This document shows positions 1 through 5,826 of a stretch of DNA of 5,826 nucleotides, piece by piece; positions within the stretch are counted from its first letter, which is position 1, and every line of letters begins with the position of its first letter. The notes below the pieces were generated by a model. That model saw nothing but the letters and a program-made list of their open reading frames with translations, was not told where the DNA came from and did not search any database. This DNA comes from CBDUQP01 sp965369385. GTDB lineage: Bacteria; Planctomycetota; Phycisphaerae; SM23-33. Position numbers and translations under genes: made by a program. The stretch is from positions 1-5,826 of the forward strand of contig CBDUQP010000174.1 of the NCBI GenBank assembly GCA_965369385.1, in the 5' to 3' direction.

Positions 1-26
1 CAGTTCGTGTTCCATGGGCGTGAACC

Positions 27-72
27 GCAATAATGGGGACAGTCCCAGAATCGGTACAGTCCCCATTATTGC
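27..72. repeat. 46-nt hairpin element, copy 1 (REP-like)
   Basis: A perfect 14-bp inverted repeat (27-40 with 59-72, arms GCAATAATGGGGAC and its complement) encloses an inner imperfect stem and a loop of six bases. Within the central 28 bases it differs from copy 2 (2705-2750) at one position only (T55 against G2733). Both copies have the same length and orientation. It overlaps the last base of the stop codon of the FucI-like gene (TAG, 74-72). Unlike copy 2 it has no T-run, so it is less clearly a terminator, though it could protect the 3' end of the transcript. From memory, GGGACAGTCCC-type hairpins occur as dispersed repeats near REP-associated tyrosine transposases. None is in this window. 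Confidence 0.75.
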
Positions 73-1454
73 TACAGGGCGATAGCCTTGATGCCGGTCT
101 GCTGGCAGAAGGCGATGATGTCTTCGTAAAGATGCTCGCCGTAGCCCAGGCAGGCATACTCGTTGTTCCACGCTTCCAGCAGCTCGTCGATATCGCAGTG
201 GGCGGTGACGAACCCGTGTGGCCAGAAGGGGATTCCGCATTCGAGTTTGCGGGCTTCCAGTTGGTCGGCCGGGGGCTCGAAGATGCTGCAGCGCGTGATG
301 ACCATTTCGAACTCGCCATCAGTGCGGCCGAGACGTGCGAGAACGCCTTCGCCAACTTTGCACGTGAGCTTCACCGACAGTCCGCCGGCTTCGCCTTCTG
401 TGGGGATGCCGTGCTCTGCAAAGCCCGCGGGCCCCAGCTTTCCGGCCAATGAGGGCGGGCATGCGCCATCGCCGATGATCTTGATCTCGTTATTGCTCTT
501 GTCGATGTGCTGGAGATCGCCGTAGTAGACGGGCTCTGCACTGAGATCGTTCAGGAGCTTGACTGTCATGAGCGTGTTGAAGTCGCCGAGCGTCGATGTG
601 CCGTAGCCATTATCCAGCATCATGCTCTGTGCGAAGCAGGTTGCACTGTACTGGTCGCCCAGACCGGGGAATGACTGGATGCTGTAGAAGTCGAATCCTT
701 CTTTCTCGACGAGTTTTTTGATCGCCAGGTACAGGCGGATCGAACGCTCGGAAGTTTCGTCGGCGGGGATGGGCTCGGCGAATAGCGGCTGAATCTCCTC
801 GCGGGCGGCGGCCACTTCGGCGGCTGTGATCGCCTTGGCGGTGTCAACCAGATCGGTGGTATCGCGCGAGTCGATATCAATACCGAATGTCTTCATCCAT
901 TGCGAGGGGTCGGCAGCGCCGCAGGTCTGCCCCATGCCCCGGCCGCCAAATACACCGGCAGTCGACATGTTCAGACGGTTCTTCATCGTGGCTCCGCGAC
1001 AGTATGACGTGATCCGCTCGACTTCTTTGGGATCTTCGCAGCTACCGTACACGAAGCGGTGACGCAGGCCGATTTCCTTGAACGCGCCGTGCATCACTAG
1101 TCCGCCGACCGGTCGCCAGCCCTGGCTGCCCGGGTTGGTCCACAGGACTATGCCCTTGCCGCTGGTCGCGAAATCGCGGGCCGGTGCGATGAGGTGCGAT
1201 GCCCAGACCCATGTTCCCGAGAACAGGACGATGGCGTCGATGCTGTCATCTTTTTTGTACTTGCTGAAGCACTCAGCCGCCTCGGTTTTCGACGCGATGA
1301 TGAGGTCGTGATCGACAATCTCCATCCCGGCGTCTATGAGCGATTGGCGTGCCTGTGCGACGAGGGCGTCGTCGATGAAGGGGGTGCCCATGGGGTCGAG
1401 AAGCCCGTCTTTGTGGACCCCATATACGACGAACGCAACTTTGGGAGTGATCAT
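72..1454 (-). CDS. L-fucose/L-arabinose isomerase superfamily protein (FucI-like, divergent)
   Basis: The 460-residue protein resembles the L-fucose isomerase-related group (COG2407-like), whose members interconvert aldoses and ketoses using a bound divalent metal in the cytoplasm. The N-terminal part (about 1-160) looks like the alternating alpha/beta sugar-binding domains of the family. Residues 167-200 carry the recognisable glycine-rich GVFGGRGMGQT block followed by the ADPSQW and FGIDIDSRD stretches, very like FucI. The C-terminal block around 411-456 matches the usual family end, where the motif G-Y-G-x-H precedes a final helix. Asp291 (in TLGDFN) fits a conserved metal-ligand Asp. The Glu expected near 264 reads SFPG, and the His-Cys-Gly near 328 reads GDG, so the active site looks altered. 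No signal peptide is visible. The ATG at 1454 has an AGGA 11 bases upstream. It lies 51 bases after the amidohydrolase, without a terminator between, so it is probably the second gene of one operon. The family is fairly secure; substrate and activity are unknown. Confidence 0.85.
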   Translation of the reverse strand: MITPKVAFVVYGVHKDGLLDPMGTPFIDDALVAQARQSLIDAGMEIVDHDLIIASKTEAAECFSKYKKDDSIDAIVLFSGTWVWASHLIAPARDFATSGKGIVLWTNPGSQGWRPVGGLVMHGAFKEIGLRHRFVYGSCEDPKEVERITSYCRGATMKNRLNMSTAGVFGGRGMGQTCGAADPSQWMKTFGIDIDSRDTTDLVDTAKAITAAEVAAAREEIQPLFAEPIPADETSERSIRLYLAIKKLVEKEGFDFYSIQSFPGLGDQYSATCFAQSMMLDNGYGTSTLGDFNTLMTVKLLNDLSAEPVYYGDLQHIDKSNNEIKIIGDGACPPSLAGKLGPAGFAEHGIPTEGEAGGLSVKLTCKVGEGVLARLGRTDGEFEMVITRCSIFEPPADQLEARKLECGIPFWPHGFVTAHCDIDELLEAWNNEYACLGYGEHLYEDIIAFCQQTGIKAIAL

Positions 1455-1505
1455 ATCGTGAATATTCCTGCAATAGTTACGCGTGGTTAATCCCTGTTTA
1501 CCAGA

Positions 1506-2576
1506 TTATACGATTCCGTTCAAGTCTTCAGCCAGTCCGGGGACGATTCTCATTGCGTTTGCGTGGTAGATCTTCGCCAGCACGTCGGCGGGCAGGCCGA
1601 TGCCGCAAATGCCCCAGCGGTGGCGGCCGAAGGTTCCGTCGTAGTCCGGCGTGAAGAAATACTCGTCAAATGTCTCCAGGAAGCGGAAATAGCAGCGATA
1701 CATCTCGGCCGTCGCTGGCATGTCCGTGCCGAACAGGATGCGGTCCTGGTACTTGATCAGCAGCTCGCGGGACGTATATGGCTGGCGGCCGAGCTCGTCG
1801 ATTCGGGCGGAGAAGTCTATGTATACGTTGGGGTTGTCGTCGAGCAGGCGCGAGACGTATGCTAGATTTTCCGGCCAGTTGGCCATGTGAGCGAGGATGA
1901 AGGTGGTACGCTTGTGGCGATTCACGAGATTGTCGCGCCGCTGGAGAATCTCTTCCTTTCGCGGGAATTTGGCGTCTGCGAAGCTCCATGCCGGGTATTT
2001 GTCGAGCGTGGAAAAGTGCTCGTTCTCGGGAGTGGTGGGGTGGAAGAAGCCGGCCGGGTCGCTCTGGTGCAGCAGCACGGGGATGCCCAGGTCGGCCGCG
2101 GTTTCCCAGATATCGCCCAGGCGCGGGTCATCAATGTTTATCAGATCGCCATTGGCGTCGCGATGCAGCAGTCCGAGTTCCTTGGTGAGCTTCAGTCCGC
2201 GAGCGCCCATCTGCACATGTTGGGTGAGGATGTCTATGGTTTTGCGTACGAAGTCACCCGCATCTGCGAACAGGGGTTCGGTGGTGGATGCGGCGAAAGT
2301 AGCCATGGTGAACCCGTAGAACCGCTTGGGACATGGGCCTGCGAAGTTGGTGAAGAAGTCGGCGATGTCTGCTGGCGTTATCTGATATCCCCCGTCGATC
2401 CATGCGACTGTGGTGTTGGCTGTCAGGTCGCAGAAGCTTACGACGCCGACTTCATCCATCACGCTGACGATGTCTTTGGCGCTCGCGTTGCCCCACAGAT
2501 GGTTGTGGGCGTCGATGACGGGGAAGGCAGCTTTGGTGGGAATGTTCTCGTCCCGTATGAGATAGCAGTCGGTCAT
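1506..2576 (-). CDS. Amidohydrolase_2 family metal-dependent hydrolase
   Basis: The 356-residue protein is a TIM-barrel member of the amidohydrolase superfamily, closest in pattern to the Amidohydrolase_2 group (PF04909). That group holds decarboxylases, sugar lactonases and hydrolases with one metal ion. The first strand carries the metal motif DAHNH (His24, His26). Further expected ligand or catalytic positions are His170 in VLLHQSD, His230 in ILAHMAN and Asp285 in LFGTDMP, all in the correct order. Lys129 and Lys132 lie in the GLKLTKELG strand. The length is normal, and no signal peptide or membrane segment is seen, so it is cytoplasmic. The ATG at 2576 has a GGAG ten bases upstream. It is the first gene of a probable two-gene unit with the FucI-like gene. 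L-rhamnono-lactonases belong to the same superfamily, so a lactonase role beside a rhamnosidase is conceivable, but the sequence does not show the substrate. A decarboxylase or another hydrolase is equally possible. Confidence 0.88.
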   Translation of the reverse strand: MTDCYLIRDENIPTKAAFPVIDAHNHLWGNASAKDIVSVMDEVGVVSFCDLTANTTVAWIDGGYQITPADIADFFTNFAGPCPKRFYGFTMATFAASTTEPLFADAGDFVRKTIDILTQHVQMGARGLKLTKELGLLHRDANGDLINIDDPRLGDIWETAADLGIPVLLHQSDPAGFFHPTTPENEHFSTLDKYPAWSFADAKFPRKEEILQRRDNLVNRHKRTTFILAHMANWPENLAYVSRLLDDNPNVYIDFSARIDELGRQPYTSRELLIKYQDRILFGTDMPATAEMYRCYFRFLETFDEYFFTPDYDGTFGRHRWGICGIGLPADVLAKIYHANAMRIVPGLAEDLNGIV

Positions 2577-2618
2577 GACAGACGTTCTCCGCGAACTATG
2601 AAACCGTGGCCGCCGGAG

Positions 2619-2647
2619 AGTCTAACCGAAGCGTCCCTGCGCGTAAA
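2619..2647 (-). promoter_or_regulatory. Weak candidate promoter of the amidohydrolase/FucI-like unit
   Basis: On the minus strand TTTACG (2647-2642, four of six) and TAGACT (2624-2619, four of six) are 17 bases apart. They lie between the probable GH78 terminator and the amidohydrolase start at 2576. A promoter is expected here if the terminator works, but the boxes are poor and the call is tentative. Confidence 0.22.
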
Positions 2648-2704
2648 CCCGAATCATGTGGTATCGGGAGGAAGTGGTGTATTGGGCGGGGGAATCGGTT
2701 TCAC

Positions 2705-2750
2705 GCGAAAAAAGGGACAGTCCCAGAATCGGGACAGTCCCCATTTTCGC
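2705..2750 (-). terminator. 46-nt hairpin element, copy 2, acting as probable GH78 terminator
   Basis: Read on the minus strand, thirteen bases after the GH78 stop codon, GGGAC-T-GTCCC pairs with a second GGGAC-T-GTCCC across the six-base loop GATTCT. That gives two 5-bp stems separated by one T-T mismatch. The stem is followed directly by six T (2713-2708), the layout of a rho-independent terminator. Outer arms GCGAAAA and TTTTCGC can also pair. The element shares its core with the copy at 27-72, so it is a repeat that also serves as a terminator. It would limit read-through from the rhamnosidase into the amidohydrolase gene. Confidence 0.7.
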
Positions 2751-2763
2751 TCGATCAGTTGAA

Positions 2764-5493
2764 CTAGCGGACTGCTATTCGTTTGCCGCCTGCTGCCGGT
2801 TTGGCAGTCTTTTCGCTACGCGGGGGGGTGTAGTTGGAGCAGAAGCGGTATGTGCCCGAGCCTAGCTTGAATTCCGCACGTTTGTTCTTGTAATCCATCA
2901 TGAGCACGCCGGATGCGGCGGCCGGTTTCTTTCCGCTTTCGGTGATGCCTTTTTCGCTGTCAGACGGCAGAAAAAGCCTGGCCTTCACGTTGGCAGGCAC
3001 TGTGACAGTTGCGAAAAACTTGCCTGAACGCATCTTCCAGTCCATGGCGATCTCGCCGCGCATGGAATTGTACGTAACTGTGGCTGAGTACAGTTTGCCG
3101 CCCGGTTTGGGACGGAATGTCACACGCCGGAATCCCGCACCGTCGGTATCTATCCCGCCGATGGTCTTGAACATCCACTCGGCAACTGAACCGAACGAAT
3201 AGTGCGCGAACGAGTTCATCGACGGATCGAAGAAACCCTCCTCTGGCGTCCAGCCGTTCCAGCGTTCCCATATACTGGTGGCGCCGTTCTTCACTGAGAA
3301 TAGCCACGAGGGGTAAGTGTCCTGATGCAGAAGCTCGTAGGCAATGTCGGTTCTGCCGATCTTCGTGAGCACCGGCAGAAGGAACTTGGTACCCACAAAA
3401 CCGGTCTGCAAGTGCATGCCGGCGTTCTGGATCGAGGCCACGAAATTCTCAGCCGCAAGTTTTACAACTTTCTCGTCAAGCAGGTTGAACCCCAACGCCA
3501 GGGCGTAACCGGTTTGCGTGTTTCCTCGCACTTGCCCGTCCTTACTGACGAACGCCTTGCAGAAGGCTTTGCGGATATTCTCGGCAAGCTGGTTGTATTG
3601 CGCCATGCCTTTGTCATCGCCGAGAACCTTGGCAATCCTTGACATCAGCTTTGCACTGTATGCGAAATAAGCAGTCGCCAGCACTTCCTTTGGCGTCTCG
3701 TCGCCTACCGAAAGCCAATCGCCATACCCGACGGCCGGGCGTATGAAGTTCTTGCTGTTCTCGCAGCAGTAGGCCATGAACCGCTTCATCGATTCATAGT
3801 GCCTGGAGAGGATTCGCTCGTCGCCATACACGCGATAGAGCGTCCAGGGGCAAATGATGCCTGCTTCAGCCCATGCGGGGTTACCCGCGCCGAGGGCAAT
3901 CTTGCGAGGCGCTACATCGGGGAAACTGCCGTCGGGCAGTTGAGCGTCGGACAGGTCGGTGAGCCACTTGGTGAAGAAAGCCGAAATGTCGGCGTTCCAG
4001 GCCGCGGTCCGGATGTATGCCTGTGCGTCGCCGGTCCATCCGAGGCGCTCGTCACGCTGTGGGCAGTCGGTGGGCACCTCTATGAAGTTGCTGCGCTGCG
4101 TCCACACGATATTGCTGTACAGGCTGTTGATGAGCTTGTCGGAACACTCGAAATGCCCGTCCATGTTCGTGTCGCTGCTGATGGCGATGCCCGTGATTGT
4201 CTTGTTGCCGGGGGGAGACGTGAGCCCTGTCACCTCCACGTACTGGAAACCGTGGAATGCGAATGTCGGACGCCACCTCTCCTCTTCGCCGCCTTTGCAG
4301 ATATACGTGTCGGACGCCCGGGCAGAGCGGAGGTTGTCGGTATAGATTGTCCCGTCGGCGGCAAGGCGCTCGGCGAAACGCATGGTTATGCGCGTGCCGG
4401 CTGCCTCTGTGACGCGAAGCCGCGCATAGCCCGCGAAGTTCTGCCCCATGTTGAACACGTAAACGCCGGGGGTCGGCTCGGTGACTTCTTCAGGCTTGAT
4501 CGACGCTACGCGGCGGGTGGGCGTGCCGGGGTATGCCTGGCATATGGTGTCTATCGCATCATCGACAACAGCCTTCTTCCAGCCGGTGTTATCGAAATCT
4601 GGTTTGCACCATCCGGGCATTTCCTGCGTGGCGTCGTAGGTCTCACCCATGAGCATGTCGGACTCAAGCAGTGGGCCCGTAGTCGCCTTCCAGGTGCCAT
4701 TGCTGACAATGCTGTCGACACTTTCGTCTTCGTATTCAATCTCTATCTGCACGCGAAGCCGCGGACTCTTTCCGTAGTGCTCCCGCTGCAAGTCCGGCCC
4801 CAGATATCCCGCATACCAGCCGTCGCCCAGCACCGCGCCTATCGCGTTGGTGCCTTCCTTGAGCAGGGCGGATATGTCATACGTCTGGTAGTGAACACGC
4901 TTGTCATAGTCAGTCCAGCCGGGTGTGAGGAATTCCTGCCCGACCTGCTGATCGTTAATCTGCAGCACGTATACGCCCAGTGCGGTGGCGTAAGCGGTGG
5001 CGCGGCGGACCTTGCGTTTCTTGAGCTTGAACTCCTTACGCAGGTAACGCGCCGGAGGGAGGAATAACTCGCTTTTGCGGGTTCTTGCGGGTTTGCGAAC
5101 TGGTGCATCGTATCCGATCCAGTTTGCCTGCCAGTCGGTCTGTTCCAAGAGCCCCATGGTCCAGACTGCATCTTCGGACCATGTTGACGATTCCTCCCCG
5201 CGTCCCCAGACTCGCACTTTCCAGTGGCATTGCATGCGAGATGTGAGCGGCGTTCCGCCGTATTCGATATGGGCGCTCTGGTCACCATCCAGCTTGCCGG
5301 TGTCCCACAGGTCGCCAATATCCTTGCGGAGATTGTCGGCAGTTGATGAGACGATTATCCGGTAAGCCCGCTGAACCTGTCCCCGTTTCTCGGAGTGGAT
5401 CTGCCAGCTCAGGCGAGGCAGTGCCTCGTCGATACCGGCCGGGTTCGTGTGATATTCGCAACGAAGGTTTACGACTGTAATGCTCTTGGCCAT
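2764..5493 (-). CDS. Alpha-L-rhamnosidase, glycoside hydrolase family 78
   Basis: GH78 enzymes hydrolyse terminal alpha-L-rhamnosyl bonds (EC 3.2.1.40) with inversion. From the ATG at 5493 the protein has 909 residues, usual for the family. Domains in order: an N-terminal beta-sandwich (about 5-115, with NLRCEYHTNPAGID and LPRLSWQ); a Bac_rhamnosid_N-like jelly roll (about 145-310, with PARYLRKEF and GWTDYDKRVHY); a beta-domain (about 326-436, with FNMGQNFAGY and FAFHGFQYVEV); the six-hairpin barrel (about 445-780); and a C-terminal beta-sandwich. The barrel holds DCPQRDERLGWTGD, with Glu482 as predicted general acid, and SIWERWNGW, with Glu743 as predicted general base. Their separation of 261 residues is close to the 259 I recall for Streptomyces avermitilis Rha78A. 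His764 in SFAHYSFG fits a conserved substrate contact. No signal peptide is seen, which implies a cytoplasmic enzyme acting on imported oligosaccharides. The last 20 or so residues form a basic Pro/Lys/Arg tail. A TTG start at 5520 would add nine residues but has a poorer ribosome site. Natural substrate (pectin side chain, glycoside or algal glycan) is not determined. Confidence 0.95.
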   Translation of the reverse strand: MAKSITVVNLRCEYHTNPAGIDEALPRLSWQIHSEKRGQVQRAYRIIVSSTADNLRKDIGDLWDTGKLDGDQSAHIEYGGTPLTSRMQCHWKVRVWGRGEESSTWSEDAVWTMGLLEQTDWQANWIGYDAPVRKPARTRKSELFLPPARYLRKEFKLKKRKVRRATAYATALGVYVLQINDQQVGQEFLTPGWTDYDKRVHYQTYDISALLKEGTNAIGAVLGDGWYAGYLGPDLQREHYGKSPRLRVQIEIEYEDESVDSIVSNGTWKATTGPLLESDMLMGETYDATQEMPGWCKPDFDNTGWKKAVVDDAIDTICQAYPGTPTRRVASIKPEEVTEPTPGVYVFNMGQNFAGYARLRVTEAAGTRITMRFAERLAADGTIYTDNLRSARASDTYICKGGEEERWRPTFAFHGFQYVEVTGLTSPPGNKTITGIAISSDTNMDGHFECSDKLINSLYSNIVWTQRSNFIEVPTDCPQRDERLGWTGDAQAYIRTAAWNADISAFFTKWLTDLSDAQLPDGSFPDVAPRKIALGAGNPAWAEAGIICPWTLYRVYGDERILSRHYESMKRFMAYCCENSKNFIRPAVGYGDWLSVGDETPKEVLATAYFAYSAKLMSRIAKVLGDDKGMAQYNQLAENIRKAFCKAFVSKDGQVRGNTQTGYALALGFNLLDEKVVKLAAENFVASIQNAGMHLQTGFVGTKFLLPVLTKIGRTDIAYELLHQDTYPSWLFSVKNGATSIWERWNGWTPEEGFFDPSMNSFAHYSFGSVAEWMFKTIGGIDTDGAGFRRVTFRPKPGGKLYSATVTYNSMRGEIAMDWKMRSGKFFATVTVPANVKARLFLPSDSEKGITESGKKPAAASGVLMMDYKNKRAEFKLGSGTYRFCSNYTPPRSEKTAKPAAGGKRIAVR

Positions 5494-5619
5494 CGGACAG
5501 CAACCTTGAATGGACGTCAAAAGACTTCAGAAAAACCTCAAAAAAAACATATCCTGGCAAAGCTGGCGGGAAGTCTACAGGGTTGTGAGCTTCCTGTCTA
5601 CGCCAACTGGCCTTTTAAG
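5494..5619 (-). other. Untranslated leader of the GH78 gene
   Basis: If transcription starts near 5620, this is a leader of about 125 bases without an obvious reading frame. It can form one imperfect stem: GGCG (5604-5601) and GGAAG (5594-5590) pair with CTTCC (5573-5569) and CGCC (5568-5565), with a six-base bulge and a 16-base loop. A run of eight T (5547-5540, minus strand) follows 17 bases later, too far for a normal intrinsic terminator. I see no known riboswitch. The rest of the upstream gap, 5656-5790, holds only a ten-base palindrome at 5720-5729. Confidence 0.3.
5504..5507 (-). promoter_or_regulatory. Shine-Dalgarno sequence deciding the GH78 start
   Basis: AAGG on the minus strand lies ten bases before the ATG at 5493. 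The competing upstream TTG at 5520 has its nearest purine-rich site, GAGG at 5536-5539, fifteen bases away, which is too far. The protein starting at 5493 (MAKSITVVNLRCEY) also begins as GH78 proteins without a signal peptide usually do. Confidence 0.5.
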
Positions 5620-5639
5620 TACCATGATTTTACCATGAT
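5620..5639. promoter_or_regulatory. Candidate operator: two 9-bp direct repeats over the -10 region
   Basis: ATCATGGTA occurs twice on the minus strand, at 5639-5631 and 5628-5620. The repeat period is 11 bp, about one helical turn, so a protein could bind both on the same face of the DNA. Each unit is itself close to a palindrome around CATG. The pair covers the proposed -10 box and start point of the GH78 promoter, where a repressor would act. No regulator gene is in the window, so the binding protein is unknown. Confidence 0.35.
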
Positions 5640-5655
5640 CGGCGATTTTTCCCAA
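5627..5655 (-). promoter_or_regulatory. Candidate sigma70-type promoter of the GH78 gene
   Basis: On the minus strand TTGGGA (5655-5650, four of six matches to the -35 consensus) is separated by exactly 17 bases from TAAAAT (5632-5627, five of six matches to the -10 consensus). Transcription would start near 5620 and give a leader of about 125 bases before the ATG at 5493. It is the best-spaced pair I found upstream of the gene. Box matches alone are weak evidence. Confidence 0.45.
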
Positions 5656-5790
5656 AGCGATTTGAGATCATACAGGAAAACTGAGGATATGCGCAGAAAT
5701 GACGCTAAAAACAGGCTTATTGTCGACAACTCACCGTCGGGGAGAATGTCCGTCTGACTTGTAGATCGTTGAGTTAATAGTTCACGGGTG

Positions 5791-5826
5791 TGCGAGATTT
5801 CTTTCTTGCCAGAAAGAAATCTCGCA
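5791..5826. repeat. Perfect 16-bp inverted repeat with a 4-nt loop at the window edge
   Basis: TGCGAGATTTCTTTCT (5791-5806) is followed by TGCC and then by the exact reverse complement of the first arm (5811-5826). The structure ends exactly at the window edge and could extend further. It may be the terminator of a gene to the right, a repeat element, or the end of an insertion element. On the minus strand no T-run follows it, so termination in that direction is not supported. The other side is outside the window. Confidence 0.8.

Noticed and set aside
1..26. A hairpin at the left window edge (GTTC 3-6 with GAAC 22-25)
   Set aside because: The stem is four base pairs followed by wobble pairs and mismatches, which is expected by chance.
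33..452. A 139-residue open frame on the plus strand starting inside the hairpin element
   Set aside because: It is opposite the FucI-like gene, its start lies in the repeat, and no family resemblance is visible.
1455..1505. A terminator or promoter between the amidohydrolase and FucI-like genes
   Set aside because: Only a four-base pairing (TGGT with ACCA) is present with no T-run, and no convincing promoter boxes fit in 51 bases.
27..2750. The two 46-nt elements as CRISPR repeats or insertion-sequence ends
   Set aside because: They are 2.7 kb apart in direct orientation, with intact metabolic genes between them and no cas or transposase gene, so neither a CRISPR array nor a typical insertion sequence is supported.
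1887..2762. A 291-residue open frame on the plus strand, antisense to the amidohydrolase and running into the intergenic hairpin
   Set aside because: It is mostly the complement of a well-supported gene, and its translation is low in recognisable structure.
3799..5067. A 422-residue open frame on the plus strand, antisense to the GH78 gene
   Set aside because: It lies wholly inside a gene with clear GH78 catalytic motifs, its translation shows no recognisable family motif, and such antisense frames are common opposite GC-rich coding sequence.
5395..5757. A 120-residue plus-strand frame covering the GH78 start and its upstream region
   Set aside because: It overlaps the 5' end of the GH78 gene in antisense, and its translation does not resemble a protein family. 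The region is better read as promoter and leader.

Overview
The window carries three protein-coding genes, all on the minus strand. They look like part of a sugar-degradation region of an environmental bacterium. In transcription order they are a family GH78 alpha-L-rhamnosidase (5493 to 2764), an amidohydrolase_2-type metal-dependent hydrolase (2576 to 1506), and a protein of the L-fucose/L-arabinose isomerase superfamily (1454 to 72). GC content is moderate to high, and no phylogenetic marker gene is present. A signal-peptide-less GH78 enzyme, an uncharacterised amidohydrolase and a divergent FucI-like protein together resemble polysaccharide-degrading Planctomycetota or related PVC bacteria, but this assignment is a weak inference.

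Layout from right to left, in the direction of transcription. Bases 5791-5826 form a perfect 16-bp hairpin with a 4-nt loop that ends exactly at the window edge. Bases 5494-5790 are a non-coding leader with a plausible sigma70-type promoter (5627-5655) and two 9-bp direct repeats 11 bp apart over its -10 box. The GH78 gene follows. Thirteen bases after its stop codon lies a 46-nt hairpin (2705-2750) whose minus-strand transcript ends in a run of six T, as in an intrinsic terminator. After about 130 further bases, with a weak candidate promoter, comes the two-gene unit amidohydrolase then isomerase-like, separated by 51 bases and probably co-transcribed. A second copy of the 46-nt hairpin (27-72) begins within the stop codon of the isomerase-like gene.

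The rhamnosidase should release L-rhamnose from rhamno-oligosaccharides, probably in the cytoplasm. The two downstream genes could act on a released sugar or a derivative of it, for example by isomerisation or lactone hydrolysis, but their substrates cannot be read from the sequence. The isomerase-like protein appears to lack several residues normally used for metal binding in its superfamily.

The most distinctive non-coding signal is the pair of 46-nt hairpin elements. They share an almost identical core, have outer arms that differ by compensatory changes, lie in the same orientation, and bracket the two-gene unit. They resemble REP-like repeats.
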